This document shows positions 48,235 through 57,008 of a DNA stretch of 64,000 nt, piece after piece. The notes under the pieces are model-generated. The model searched no databases and was not told the origin of the DNA. It saw only the letters and a list, made by a program, of their open reading frames with translations. A program made the position numbers and the translations under genes. Origin of the DNA: Aquisalimonas lutea (lineage in GTDB: Bacteria; Pseudomonadota; Gammaproteobacteria; Nitrococcales; Aquisalimonadaceae); assembly GCF_030409225.1 (NCBI RefSeq), contig NZ_JAUFPK010000004.1, positions 250,943 to 314,942 on the forward strand, written 5' to 3'. Every line of letters begins with the position of its first letter. Position 1 is the first letter of the stretch.

Positions 48235-48316
48235 TCATGCCGGGCAGGGATGGGTTGGTGCCGGCGGCCGGGCCGTTGTAATCTAGTTTCATGAATGGAA
48301 TTCCGGGGCGGAACAG

Positions 48317-49006
48317 GTGGATGCCCGCCGCGTCCCCCGGATTCAATGGCAGGAGCTGACGCTGAACGCCGGGGCCGACGATACTACCTCTTTCTGTGAC
48401 CGGATTGCCCGCTGCCTCCATGATGCCGAGGCAGTGCAGCGGCCGGGATTCCCCTTCGATCCCGCGCGGTTGCGCAACGCCGCCGTACTCGTGCCGCTGA
48501 TCGACCGGCCCGACGGCGTGCACGTCCTTCTGACGCGGCGCAGCGAGTTCCTGAACAAGCACGCCGGCCAGATCAGCTTCCCGGGCGGACGTATCGAGCC
48601 GTCGGACGCCACGCCGCTGGCCGCGGCGCTCCGCGAAACCGAGGAAGAGATCGGGCTGGCGGCCCCCCAGATCCAGGTGCTCGGCGGGCTTCCCCGGTAC
48701 CCGACGATTACCGGGTTCATGATCCACCCCTACGTCGGCTTCGTGCGCGAGTCGGGGCTGCTGGTACCGCAGCCGGAAGAGGTCGCGGAGATCTTCGAGG
48801 TGCCGCTGGGATTCCTGCTCGACCCCGCCAACCATCGGCCTCACCAGGTGGAGCACCAGGGCAGGACGTACCACGTGGATTCCATGCCGTACGGCGAGTA
48901 CTTCATCTGGGGCGCCACGGCAGCGATCTTCCGGGCATTCTACGACCGGCTGCGCGCGGGCGCCCCCGAGCTGTTGCCCGCATCGGTGCCGTGCGACGAG
49001 CGCTAG
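48317..49006 (+). CDS. nudL: Nudix hydrolase (CoA pyrophosphatase, NudL-like)
   Basis: A 229-aa Nudix enzyme. The box GGRIEPSDATPLAAALRETEEEIGL (written in the usual consensus G-x5-E-x7-REUxEExGU) spans about residues 92-116. The preceding LLTRRSEFLNKHAGQISFPGG is the UPF0035/CoA-pyrophosphatase signature, so hydrolysis of CoA or acyl-CoA to phosphopantetheine and 3',5'-ADP is the likely reaction. The start is GTG 48317 without a strong ribosome site; the exact start is uncertain. Its last four bases (CTAG) are shared with the convergent FAH gene. Confidence 0.9.
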   Translation: MDARRVPRIQWQELTLNAGADDTTSFCDRIARCLHDAEAVQRPGFPFDPARLRNAAVLVPLIDRPDGVHVLLTRRSEFLNKHAGQISFPGGRIEPSDATPLAAALRETEEEIGLAAPQIQVLGGLPRYPTITGFMIHPYVGFVRESGLLVPQPEEVAEIFEVPLGFLLDPANHRPHQVEHQGRTYHVDSMPYGEYFIWGATAAIFRAFYDRLRAGAPELLPASVPCDER

Positions 49007-49896
49007 CCCCGCAGAGCCGGGGATGACACGATCCGGTTGCGCAGACTGCCGATACCGTCCACCCCGCATTCCACCACATCCCCGGGCTGCAGGAACCGCG
49101 GGGGATCCTGGGCGAAGCCCACGCCGGCGGGCGTGCCCGTGGCGATGATGTCGCCCGGCTCCAGGGTCATGACGGCGGACAGCCGAGCAATGGTCTCCGG
49201 GATGCGGAAGATCTGGTCGGACGTGTGGCCGCTCTGCTGGCGCTCTCCGTTGACATCGCACCACAGCGCCAGATCGTGGGGGTCGGGGATGCTGTCCGCG
49301 GAGACGATCACCGGGCCCATGGGACAGCCGCCGTCCAGGCTCTTGCCGAGGAAGAACTGCTTGTGCCGGAACTGCAGGTCCCGGGCGGAGATGTCGTTGA
49401 TCACGGTGTAGCCGAAGACATGCTCCATCGCCCGCGCTGCCGGGATGTGGCGACCGCCGCGGCCGATGACCGCCGCCAGCTCCACCTCCCAGTCAAGCTG
49501 GTCGGTAACGGTCGCATCCAGGGGGATATCCGCGAACGGGCCGTTGACGCTGGATGTCGCCTTGGTAAATACCACCGGGTGCTGCGGCAGCTCCACGGCC
49601 TGCCCCTTGGTCTGCTGCGATTCACGGGCATGCTCGGCGTAATTGAGGCCCAGGCACATGATGTTGCGGGGCGGGCGCGGCAGGGGCGCCGCCAGGGTGA
49701 CCTCGCCCAGGCGGCGGCGCTCGCCGGCGCCCTCCACCAGGCGCTGGCCGTACGCGGCCGCCGCGTCGCCGCCCGCAGTGATCAGTGCCAGCAGGCTTGC
49801 CGGCCAGTCCGGGTCGGCGGGTGCCAGGTAGACGAATTCGTCACGAAGGACCCCCCAGCGGCTCGCCTGCCCGTCGGCGATGGTCGTGTACTGCAT
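49003..49896 (-). CDS. Fumarylacetoacetate hydrolase family protein
   Basis: A 297-aa FAH-superfamily protein. The C-terminal catalytic domain (about 75-290) has NIMCLGLNYAEHARES, the metal ligands in LDWEVELAAVIGRGGRHI (E-x-E), GYTVINDISARDLQ, and KSLDGGCPMGPVIV and ATGTPAGVGFA. Members cleave or decarboxylate beta-diketone type acids (acylpyruvases, oxaloacetate decarboxylase, HpcE-like). Substrate cannot be fixed from sequence. ATG 49896 gives the family start MQYTTIADG. It diverges from the L,D-transpeptidase gene over 82 bases. Confidence 0.9.
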   Translation of the reverse strand: MQYTTIADGQASRWGVLRDEFVYLAPADPDWPASLLALITAGGDAAAAYGQRLVEGAGERRRLGEVTLAAPLPRPPRNIMCLGLNYAEHARESQQTKGQAVELPQHPVVFTKATSSVNGPFADIPLDATVTDQLDWEVELAAVIGRGGRHIPAARAMEHVFGYTVINDISARDLQFRHKQFFLGKSLDGGCPMGPVIVSADSIPDPHDLALWCDVNGERQQSGHTSDQIFRIPETIARLSAVMTLEPGDIIATGTPAGVGFAQDPPRFLQPGDVVECGVDGIGSLRNRIVSSPALRG

Positions 49897-49978
49897 TGCT
49901 TGCGACTCCGATGGTGTCTGCGGCGGAGGCACGAGTATACTACGTGACGGCCAGTGTTCACGGGAGAAGGGAGGCCGA

Positions 49979-51025
49979 ATGCTCCGGTATTGGCATGCAT
50001 GGTGTCTGCTGCTTGCGCTGGGCCTGGGAGCCGCAGCGCCGGGGCTCGCGGAGGAATCGCTCGACGGGCAGGCCCTGGACGGAGAGGGACAGGCGGATTC
50101 CGACGAGAGCCGGGACTACGGCACCGAGCAGAACGTTTTCACTCTCTCCGGGCCCGATGTCGACGTAGTCGGCGAGGTGACGACGGTTACCGCCCGGGAG
50201 GAGGACACGCTGCTGGATATCGCCCGCCGGCACGGCCTCGGCTACAGGGAGATCCGCCGGGCGAACCCGGAGGTCGACGTGTGGATGCCGGGTGAAGGCA
50301 CGGAGGTGACGGTCCCGACCCGCTTCATCCTGCCTCCCGGGCCGCGCGAGGGAATCGTCATCAACCTGCCGGAAATGCGGCTGTACCATTTCCCGCGGCC
50401 GGGCCCGGACGGCCGGCAGGTCGTGGAGACGTATCCCATCAGCATCGGGCGCATGGACTGGTCCACGCCCATCGGGGAGACGGAAGTGACGGTGCGCCTC
50501 GAGAATCCCGCCTGGTTCCCGCCGGAGTCCGTCCGCGAGCGCGCCGAAGCCAATGGGCGCACGTTGCCGAGGCGGGTCGAGCCCGGGCCGGACAATCCTC
50601 TCGGCAAGTATGCCATCGGCCTGGATCTGCCCGGGTATTTCATCCACGGGACCAACAAGCCGGCGGGCGTGGGCATGCGGGCTTCCAGCGGCTGTATTCG
50701 CATGTACCCGGAGGATATCGAGGGGCTGATTCACCGGGTGGACCGGGGCATGTCGGTGCGCATCGTCAACGAGCCGTTCAAGGCGGGCTGGTCGGAGGAT
50801 GGCGAGCTGTACCTGCAGGCCTACCCGGGGCTCGAGGAGGACGCCTCCGAGGACGGACGGAGGACCGCGGCGGTGAAGGCCGTGGCGGACGTCCTCACGG
50901 ATCGGCCGGCACGGGTGGATTACGAACGCCTCAAGCGGGTCGTTGCCGAGGCAAAAGGACGGCCGGAAGCCATTACCCGCGACGTGATCCGCTCGGGTGT
51001 GGCGCAGGCAGAGGCATCCCGGTGA
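49979..51025 (+). CDS. L,D-transpeptidase (YbiS/ErfK type) with LysM
   Basis: A 348-aa periplasmic enzyme. Signal peptide (CLLLALGLGAAAPGLA), an acidic spacer, a LysM-like domain (about 68-115, AREEDTLLDIARRHGLGYREIRRANP), and the YkuD catalytic domain (about 122-260). The latter has the nucleophile C239 in SSGCIRMYPED and the upstream His in YFIHGTNKP. A C-terminal helical tail (270-348) is typical of the YbiS/YcfS/ErfK group that attaches Braun lipoprotein to peptidoglycan. A ribosome site GGGAGG precedes ATG 49979. The next gene, convergent, encodes a small Lpp-like lipoprotein with C-terminal lysine, a fitting substrate. GTATACTAC at 49935-49943 may hold the -10. Confidence 0.92.
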   Translation: MLRYWHAWCLLLALGLGAAAPGLAEESLDGQALDGEGQADSDESRDYGTEQNVFTLSGPDVDVVGEVTTVTAREEDTLLDIARRHGLGYREIRRANPEVDVWMPGEGTEVTVPTRFILPPGPREGIVINLPEMRLYHFPRPGPDGRQVVETYPISIGRMDWSTPIGETEVTVRLENPAWFPPESVRERAEANGRTLPRRVEPGPDNPLGKYAIGLDLPGYFIHGTNKPAGVGMRASSGCIRMYPEDIEGLIHRVDRGMSVRIVNEPFKAGWSEDGELYLQAYPGLEEDASEDGRRTAAVKAVADVLTDRPARVDYERLKRVVAEAKGRPEAITRDVIRSGVAQAEASR

Positions 51026-51083
51026 CGGCGCCTGTCACGGGGTGAGAGTGCTCGCCGCGGCACCAGCGCCGCGGCGGGAGCAT

Positions 51084-51111
51084 AAAAAACCCCGCCGCAG
51101 CGGGGTTTTTT
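51084..51111. terminator. Bidirectional intrinsic terminator
   Basis: A6-CCCCGC (51084-51095), loop CGCA, GCGGGG-T6 (51100-51111). A perfect stem with A tract and T tract works on both strands. It separates the convergent L,D-transpeptidase and Lpp-like lipoprotein genes and is the only textbook intrinsic terminator I see here. Confidence 0.93.
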
Positions 51112-51125
51112 GCGCGGAGAACGAG

Positions 51126-51416
51126 TTACTTCTGCATGGACTCTTCGAACATGCGGTCGATCTTCTCGTTCAGCTCCTGGATCCGCTCTTCGTTGCGGTT
51201 GGCCTTGTACTCCGCGGCCTTGGCCGTGCCTTGGGCTTCCTGGGCCGTCTCGCGCGCCTCGTTGGCCACGTCCAGGGCCTCGGAGGACTGAGCCTGGGCG
51301 TCCTCGATCATCTGCTGCATTTCTTCCTGCTGTCCCTGGGCGGCACAGCCGACCAGAACGCCCATGGAAAGGCCCAGCGCGGAGAGCTTCAGCAGCGATT
51401 TCAGGCTGTACGACAT
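51126..51416 (-). CDS. lpp: Lpp/OprI-like alanine-zipper lipoprotein
   Basis: A 96-aa precursor with lipobox LVGC (lipidated C24). The mature 73 residues form one continuous helix rich in Ala and Glu (EALDVANEARETAQEAQG, then KAAEYKANRNEERIQELNEK) with coiled-coil heptads like Lpp and OprI. It ends in MQK; a C-terminal lysine is the residue through which Braun lipoprotein is linked to peptidoglycan. A ribosome site AAGGAGA precedes ATG 51416. Two L,D-transpeptidase genes flank it. A strong single-gene terminator downstream fits a highly expressed small mRNA. Confidence 0.9.
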   Translation of the reverse strand: MSYSLKSLLKLSALGLSMGVLVGCAAQGQQEEMQQMIEDAQAQSSEALDVANEARETAQEAQGTAKAAEYKANRNEERIQELNEKIDRMFEESMQK

Positions 51417-51660
51417 GTTTTGGGTCTCCTTACGGTTTGTTGTCTTGCCGAACAGCGATGAACGGCAATCGTTGAACATTCTAGAACCATTGCAGCGTGA
51501 AGCAAACTCAGTCGATTCCACGGTCGCAATGGTTCCGTCGGTGGCTTGGTTGAACCAGCGTGACGGCACAGCCGCAACGCTCACTGTAGAGAGTAACAGC
51601 CATTGTCGGTTCATGCGTCGTGTAGCGGAAAGACGACAGGCAGAATGGCAAAGGGGCGTT

Positions 51661-52236
51661 TCAGCGCGATGACGCCTGCGCCGTCCGTTCACCCTCGCCG
51701 GCGACCACGACGCGCGTGCCCACCTCGACGTACTCCGCGAGCTGGTCCATCTGCTCATCGGTTATGGCGATGCAGCCCTCGGTCCAGTTGGCGCGCCGGT
51801 GGAGGTCCGGGTCGCCCTCGCCGAGACCGTGGATGCCGATGTGGCCGCCCACGGAGGTGTCCTGCGGAGGCAGCCGCCGCGCCTTGAGCGCGTCCGTGAC
51901 CGACAGGAACTCGTCCAGGCTCATGGTGCCGTTGTTGTAGGCGTGACGGACATGGCGGAAATTGGGGAAATCCAGCCCGAAGAACTTGTGGAACCGGCTG
52001 TCGGGGTTGACCCAGGCGATGCGGAATTCGCCGATGGGCGTGGTCTGGTCGCCCTGCCGGCGGTGCCGGGATGCGCCCCCGCGGCCGATGGCGATGCGCG
52101 GGAAGTGCAGCACCTGCTCGCCGTCGGCGTAGACGCGCATCTCCTGGCGATGCGTGTCCACCAGGACCCAGGATTCGGCGGCAGGCAGCGCGGCCGGAAG
52201 CACGAGCAGGAGCAGCAGGGTGAGCAGTCGGGCCAT
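51661..52236 (-). CDS. L,D-transpeptidase YkuD-domain protein (short form)
   Basis: A 191-aa secreted protein: signal peptide (LLTLLLLLVLPAALPA) and a single YkuD domain. H136 (GIHGLGEGDP) and C155 (WTEGCIAITDEQMDQL) are the catalytic pair. The DQTTPIGEFRI and FPNFRHVRHAY segments match the YafK/ErfK-like short group that includes both transpeptidases and an amidase that releases Lpp. It lacks the LysM domain of the other copy. Its ATG overlaps the stop of the glutaredoxin-like gene upstream (ATGA at 52233-52236 on the minus strand), so the two are made together. Confidence 0.9.
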   Translation of the reverse strand: MARLLTLLLLLVLPAALPAAESWVLVDTHRQEMRVYADGEQVLHFPRIAIGRGGASRHRRQGDQTTPIGEFRIAWVNPDSRFHKFFGLDFPNFRHVRHAYNNGTMSLDEFLSVTDALKARRLPPQDTSVGGHIGIHGLGEGDPDLHRRANWTEGCIAITDEQMDQLAEYVEVGTRVVVAGEGERTAQASSR

Positions 52237-52517
52237 CAATGGTTTCCGGAACGGGTTGCAAGGAATGCCAGCACGTCGCCGACGGCGAAGGGCCAGTGGA
52301 GCTCGTGTCCGTCCTCGTGACGTCTCAGCACCGGTATACAATGGCCGTATTGGGCCATGAGCGCGTCATCATGGGCAATATCGACTTCACGAACCGTGAC
52401 GCCGTCCACAGGAAGGATCTGGTGCAGGACCCGGGCTGCCTCCTCGCAGAGATGGCACCCCAGCGTGGTGTAGAAGTCGTAGGGCGGGTGGCCCGGATGC
52501 AGGGCTTCGTCTACCAT
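52236..52517 (-). CDS. Glutaredoxin-like (DUF836) protein
   Basis: A 93-aa thioredoxin-fold protein with C21-x-x-C24 (TTLGCHLCEEA) and the cis-proline region HCIPVLRR. DUF836/glutaredoxin-like members of this size are widespread, and their electron donors are not defined. ATG 52517 was chosen; a TTG seven codons upstream would also fit. It is translationally coupled to the short L,D-transpeptidase, an active-site cysteine enzyme. It has no signal peptide, however, so direct reduction of that enzyme in the periplasm is not expected. Divergent from dusA. Confidence 0.82.
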   Translation of the reverse strand: MVDEALHPGHPPYDFYTTLGCHLCEEAARVLHQILPVDGVTVREVDIAHDDALMAQYGHCIPVLRRHEDGHELHWPFAVGDVLAFLATRSGNH

Positions 52518-52579
52518 GTGCGGCCTGTTACGGTCCAAACTGTTACGGGCATGACATCATTCCCGTTGCCGGGTTCACC

Positions 52580-53668
52580 ATGAACGATACCTCGTCTACC
52601 GCCATCGCCGGCGCCGAACGGCGCGAGCCGGCTCCCGGGGCCGATCATCGCCTGTCCGTGGCGCCGATGATGGATTGCACGGACCGCTACGCCCGCCGCC
52701 TCCTGCGCCTCGTTACGCGGCGCACGCTGCTGTATACGGAGATGGTGCCGGCGGCGGCCATTGTACATGGGCGGGTCGGGCTGTTCCTGGAGTTCGATCC
52801 GGCCGAGCATCCCGTGGCGGTCCAGTTCGGCGGCTCCGAGCCGGAGGAGCTGGCGACCTGCGCGCGCTGGGCCGAGCGCTACGGCTACGACGAGATCAAC
52901 CTCAACGTCGGCTGCCCCAGCGACCGGGTCCAGTCCGGCCGCTTCGGCGCCTGCCTGATGGCGGAGCCGGACCGGGTGGCGGCGTGCGTGGCGGCCATGG
53001 CCGATGCGACGACGCTGCCGGTGACGGTCAAGACCCGGATCGGCATCGACGAGCACGACTCCTGGCAGTTCCTGACGGATTTCGTCGGCACGGTGGCGCA
53101 GGCGGGCTGCCGGACGTTCATCGTGCACGCGCGCAAGGCATGGCTGCACGGATTGAGCCCGAAGCAGAACCGGGAGGTGCCGCCCCTGGATCATCAGCGC
53201 GTGCGGGACCTCAAGCAGGCGTTCCCCCACCTGCGGTTCGTCCTCAACGGCGGCGTCACCCGCCTCGACACCGTGTGCCGCGAGCTGTCTGCGGTGGACG
53301 GCGTCATGATGGGCCGTGAGGCCTATCACAATCCGTACGTCCTGGCGCAGGCCGATGCCCGGGTTTTCGGGGCGCAGAGCGCGGCGCCGAGCCGGCACCA
53401 GGTGCTGGCGGCGTATCTCCCCTTCGTCGAGGAGCAGCTCCGGCGCGGGGCGCCGCTGAGCGCCATGAGCCGGCACCTGCTGGGGCTGTTCCAGGGATGC
53501 CCGGGGGCGCGGGCATGGCGGCGGCATATCAGCGAGAACGCGCACAGGCGCGGCGCGGGGCCGGAAGTCCTGGAGCAGGCGGCCGCACATGTGCACGAGC
53601 AACCCCGGTCCCCGGCGTCCGCTGCGGTGCCGGACCGGGCCGCGGATTCCGGGCGCATCGGCGCCTGA
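52580..53668 (+). CDS. dusA: tRNA-dihydrouridine(20/20a) synthase
   Basis: FMN enzyme that reduces U20 and U20a of tRNAs to dihydrouridine. It is 362 aa and has the DusA-specific sequence set: APMMDCTDRYAR, LLYTEMV, NLNVGCPSDRVQSGRFGA (catalytic Cys), KTRIGID and HARKAWLHGLSPKQNRE, then NGGV and MMGREAYHNPY for FMN. The C-terminal 30 residues after RGAGPEVLEQA are a low-complexity extension. ATG 52580; a later in-frame ATG in APMM is too far in. It converges with tatD with a five-base gap. Confidence 0.95.
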   Translation: MNDTSSTAIAGAERREPAPGADHRLSVAPMMDCTDRYARRLLRLVTRRTLLYTEMVPAAAIVHGRVGLFLEFDPAEHPVAVQFGGSEPEELATCARWAERYGYDEINLNVGCPSDRVQSGRFGACLMAEPDRVAACVAAMADATTLPVTVKTRIGIDEHDSWQFLTDFVGTVAQAGCRTFIVHARKAWLHGLSPKQNREVPPLDHQRVRDLKQAFPHLRFVLNGGVTRLDTVCRELSAVDGVMMGREAYHNPYVLAQADARVFGAQSAAPSRHQVLAAYLPFVEEQLRRGAPLSAMSRHLLGLFQGCPGARAWRRHISENAHRRGAGPEVLEQAAAHVHEQPRSPASAAVPDRAADSGRIGA

Positions 53669-53673
53669 CTTCC

Positions 53674-54471
53674 TCAGCCCTGCGTGAGCTGGAAGAAGCG
53701 CTCGGCGACTGCGGTGGTGCTCGCGGCGACCTGCTCCGGCGTCTCTCCGCGATGGCGGGCAACGGCCTCGGCGATGTGCGGCAGGAAGGCCGGCTCGTTG
53801 CGCCCGCCGCGAGGCTTCGGGCGCAGGTCCCGCGGGAGCAGCCAGGGCGCATCGGTCTCGATCATGAGCCGCTCGGCGGGGATGTCCCGCACCAGCTCCT
53901 GGAGCTCCGCGCCCCGGCGCTCGTCGCAGATCCACCCGGTGACGCCGATATGCAGCCCCATGTCCAGGTAGTCGTGGAGCGCGCGGCGCGTGTCGGTAAA
54001 GCAGTGCACCACGGCGTCCACCAACTGGTCGCGGTGTTCCGCCAGGATGCCGATCAGCCGCTCGTGGGCGTCGCGCTGGTGAATGAACACGGGCAGCTGC
54101 AGCTCGGCCGCCAGCTCCAGGTGACGGGCGAACGCCGCCTCCTGGTCGGCGCGCGGGGAGAAGTCGCGGTTGAAATCCAGGCCCGTTTCCCCGATGGCGA
54201 CCACCGATGGGTTCGCGCGCGCGAGCTCGCGGATGGCGGCCACCGTTTCGGCGCTGCAGCTCCGCGCCCCGTGGGGGTGGACCCCGGTGGTCGCCCGGAG
54301 CTGATCCGGGTGCGCCCGTGCGAGGGTGCAGGCCTGCTCACTCTCGCTGACACTCGTCCCGGTAACGACGAGGGTCGTCACCCCGTGTTCGCGGGCGCGC
54401 TGGAGCACCGCCTCGCGGTCGTCGCGGAACCTGTCACTGGTAAGATTGACCCCGATATCGACAAGCTGCAT
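53674..54471 (-). CDS. tatD: TatD-family 3'-5' deoxyribonuclease
   Basis: A metal-dependent hydrolase of 265 aa (E. coli TatD 260). LVDIGVNLTSDRF at the start is characteristic of TatD itself rather than YcfH or YjjV. Further motifs are TGVHPHGA, AIGETGLDFNRDFSPR (metal-binding Glu), FIHQRDAH, VHCFTD and IETDAPWLLPRDL. It degrades single-stranded DNA and RNA 3' to 5' and aids oxidative DNA repair. ATG 54471 has GGAGGTGAC just upstream. No tat translocase genes are near, so the gene is away from its E. coli setting. Confidence 0.93.
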   Translation of the reverse strand: MQLVDIGVNLTSDRFRDDREAVLQRAREHGVTTLVVTGTSVSESEQACTLARAHPDQLRATTGVHPHGARSCSAETVAAIRELARANPSVVAIGETGLDFNRDFSPRADQEAAFARHLELAAELQLPVFIHQRDAHERLIGILAEHRDQLVDAVVHCFTDTRRALHDYLDMGLHIGVTGWICDERRGAELQELVRDIPAERLMIETDAPWLLPRDLRPKPRGGRNEPAFLPHIAEAVARHRGETPEQVAASTTAVAERFFQLTQG

Positions 54472-54590
54472 GTCACCTCCCGTCAGGAGCCGCGTATTAT
54501 GGGGCCGGGCAGGGGCATGTGTCAGCGTATCGGGCCCCGGGGGTCCGGAACAGCGAGCCAATGTAGCCAATGAATGCGAGAGGAGGCGGC

Positions 54591-56162
54591 ATGCCGCAGG
54601 AACCGAACTACGACATCCTGCCCATGGGGTGGATCGGCGACTGGGCCGGCCGGCGGGCGGCGCTCACGCCCCACCGCCCGGCCGTGTACGAGGTGGATGC
54701 GGATCAGCGGCTGACGTTCGCCGAGCTCGACCGGCGCGCCCGGCGGGTCGGGGCCTGGCTGGAGGACGAGGCCGGGCTCGACAAGGGCGACCCCATCTGC
54801 GTGATCAGCCGCAACCGCCTGGAGGCGCTGGATCTCTATCTCGCGTGCGGCAAGCTGGGAACCATTCTGGCGCCGCTCAGCTACCGCCTGCGGCCCCGGG
54901 AGCTCAACGAGCTCCTGGAGCGCATCCAGCCGCGGGCGTTCGTCCACGAGGATGTCTTCGACGATCTGGTCGCCGAGCTGACCCTCCCGGCCTCCGTGGC
55001 CCGGCAGGTCCGCATCAGCGACGGCGGCGACAGCGGCTTCGCCGCGCTCCTGGACCATCCGGACCGGGAGGTCAACCGGCCGCTGGCCCAGGCCGACACG
55101 TTCCTGTACATCCACACCGGCGGAACCACGGGCACGCCCAAGGTCTGTACCGTTCCGCACCGGCAGATGCTCTGGAACGCCCTGGACATGATCGTCACCA
55201 GCGGCAACCTCATGGACCAGCGGCAGCTGATCACCTTTCCCATGTTCCACATCGGCGGCTGGAACTCACTGACCCCCGTTTTCCACGCCGGCGGCTACTC
55301 CGTTCTGACCCGCCAGTTCGACCCCGGCCAGGTGCTGGACGTCATCGAGCGCGAGCGGATCCGGACGTTCGGCGGCGTCGAGGCCATGCTGCGCTTCATC
55401 GCGGAGCATCCCCGGTTTGCCGAGGCCGACCTGTCCAGCGTCGAGGGCATCACCAGCGCCGGGGCACCCTGCTCGGCGGAGGTCATGGAGCCTTTCTACC
55501 GCCGCGGCATCCCCGTGGCCCAGGCGTACGGCCTCACCGAGGCGGGACCGTCGAACTTCATGTACAACGGCATCGACCAGGACCTGGAAACCATCCGCGC
55601 CAACAATCGCAGTATCGGCACCAGCATGATCCACTGCGATTTCCTGATCGTCGACCAGGACAGCCGTGAGCCGGTGCCGCGGGGCCAGGTCGGCGTGCTG
55701 TACATGCGCAGCCTGCACAACTTCGGCGGCTACCTCGGCCAGCCGGAACGCACGCGGCGGGTGCTCCTCGACGATGGCTGGGTGGACAGCGGCGACCTGG
55801 CCGTCGAGGACGAGCAAGGCAACGTGCGCATCGTCGGGCGGGCGGACAACATGTTCATCAGCGGCGGCGAGAATGTCTCTCCGGAAGAGATCGAGAACGT
55901 CCTGATGGACTCCGGCCGCGTGTCGCAGGTCTGCGTGGTGGGCGTGGCCGACCCGCGCTGGGGCCAGGTGCCCGTGGCCGCGGTCGTCCCCGTGGCCGGT
56001 GCGGAAAGCGGGCTGGCCGATGACCTGCGCAGGCATTGCAAGGATCAGCTGGCCTCGTTCAAGGTGCCGGTCCGGTTCGAGATCGTGGAGACCATTCCCG
56101 TGACCGGGGCCGGCAAGCTGGATCGCAACGCACTGCGCAACCGCATCGAGGAGCAGACATGA
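54591..56162 (+). CDS. AMP-dependent acyl-CoA synthetase/ligase
   Basis: A 523-aa adenylate-forming enzyme that activates a carboxylic acid to acyl-AMP and then CoA thioester. Motifs: HTGGTTGTPKVC (P-loop, about 173-184), QAYGLTEAGPSNF (A5), DGWVDSGDLAVEDEQG (A7), GRADNMFISGGENVSPEEIE (A8) and the catalytic lysine in GAGKLDRNALR. The pattern fits medium- or long-chain fatty acyl or aryl-acid ligases; the substrate is unknown. AGGAGG precedes ATG 54591, making it a better start than ATG 54570. The stop overlaps the thiD start by ATGA, an uncommon partner. Confidence 0.9.
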   Translation: MPQEPNYDILPMGWIGDWAGRRAALTPHRPAVYEVDADQRLTFAELDRRARRVGAWLEDEAGLDKGDPICVISRNRLEALDLYLACGKLGTILAPLSYRLRPRELNELLERIQPRAFVHEDVFDDLVAELTLPASVARQVRISDGGDSGFAALLDHPDREVNRPLAQADTFLYIHTGGTTGTPKVCTVPHRQMLWNALDMIVTSGNLMDQRQLITFPMFHIGGWNSLTPVFHAGGYSVLTRQFDPGQVLDVIERERIRTFGGVEAMLRFIAEHPRFAEADLSSVEGITSAGAPCSAEVMEPFYRRGIPVAQAYGLTEAGPSNFMYNGIDQDLETIRANNRSIGTSMIHCDFLIVDQDSREPVPRGQVGVLYMRSLHNFGGYLGQPERTRRVLLDDGWVDSGDLAVEDEQGNVRIVGRADNMFISGGENVSPEEIENVLMDSGRVSQVCVVGVADPRWGQVPVAAVVPVAGAESGLADDLRRHCKDQLASFKVPVRFEIVETIPVTGAGKLDRNALRNRIEEQT

Positions 56163-56980
56163 CAACGCGTATCCACGGGCGCGTCCTGGTCGTCGCCGGT
56201 TCCGACTCCGGCGGCGGGGCCGGCATCCAGGCCGACATCAAGGCGATCACCGCGCTGGGCGGGTACGCGATGACGGCACTCACCGCGCTCACCGCCCAGA
56301 ATACCCGGGGCGTTCACGGGGTCCACCCGGTGCCGCCGGCGTTCCTGCGCCAGCAGATCGGTGTGGTCATGGACGACCTCGGGGCGGATGCGCTGAAGAC
56401 GGGCATGCTCCACGACGCGGCCACCATCGAGTGCGTCGTCGAGCTCGCGGATGGGGCCGGCCGTGGGCTGCCGCTGGTGGTGGATCCGGTGATGGTGGCC
56501 CAGAGCGGCGATCGCCTGCTGGACGAGAGCGCCGTGGCCCGGATGGTCGACGACCTGCTGCCGCGGGCGGCCCTGATCACGCCCAATCTTCCGGAAGCGG
56601 AAGTGCTCCTGGGGCGCACCATCCAGGACGACGGCGCGATGTCGGAAGCGGCCGCCGCGCTGCACGCCATGACCGGCAGTGCCGTGCTGCTCAAGGGCGG
56701 GCACCTGGACGGCGGAACGATCCGCGATGTCCTCGTGGACGCCGACGGACAGCTCGCCTCATTCCGGCACCAGCGCATCGCGACGAAGCACACGCACGGC
56801 ACGGGCTGCACCCTGGCCTCGGCCATCGCGGCGGGCCTGGCCCGCGGGCTGGCGATGCACGCCGCCGTGGAGGTCGCCCGCCGCTACCTGCTGGAGGCCA
56901 TCCGCACGGCGCCGGGGTTCGGCCACGGCGGCGGCCCCGTCAACCACTGCCACACGGTGCAGGAACCGGCACAGGGCTGA
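56159..56980 (+). CDS. thiD: Hydroxymethylpyrimidine (phosphate) kinase ThiD
   Basis: Phosphorylates hydroxymethylpyrimidine twice for thiamine synthesis. It is 273 aa with the ribokinase-like pattern AGSDSGGGAGIQADIKAI, AMTALTALTAQNT, DPVMVAQSG, LITPNLPEAEVLLG and the anion-hole motif HGTGCTLASAIAAGLARG. The start overlaps the acyl-CoA ligase stop. No other thi genes are in the window. It converges with ispG. Confidence 0.95.
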   Translation: MTTRIHGRVLVVAGSDSGGGAGIQADIKAITALGGYAMTALTALTAQNTRGVHGVHPVPPAFLRQQIGVVMDDLGADALKTGMLHDAATIECVVELADGAGRGLPLVVDPVMVAQSGDRLLDESAVARMVDDLLPRAALITPNLPEAEVLLGRTIQDDGAMSEAAAALHAMTGSAVLLKGGHLDGGTIRDVLVDADGQLASFRHQRIATKHTHGTGCTLASAIAAGLARGLAMHAAVEVARRYLLEAIRTAPGFGHGGGPVNHCHTVQEPAQG

Positions 56981-57008
56981 TCCGGTACACCATCGCCGGG
57001 GACAGCGA

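Noticed and set aside
48310-48334. A further ECF-like promoter, GGAAC-N16-CGTC, at the Nudix gene
   Set aside because: It lacks the leading GG of the twin promoters, differs in spacing, and would start transcription inside the coding sequence.
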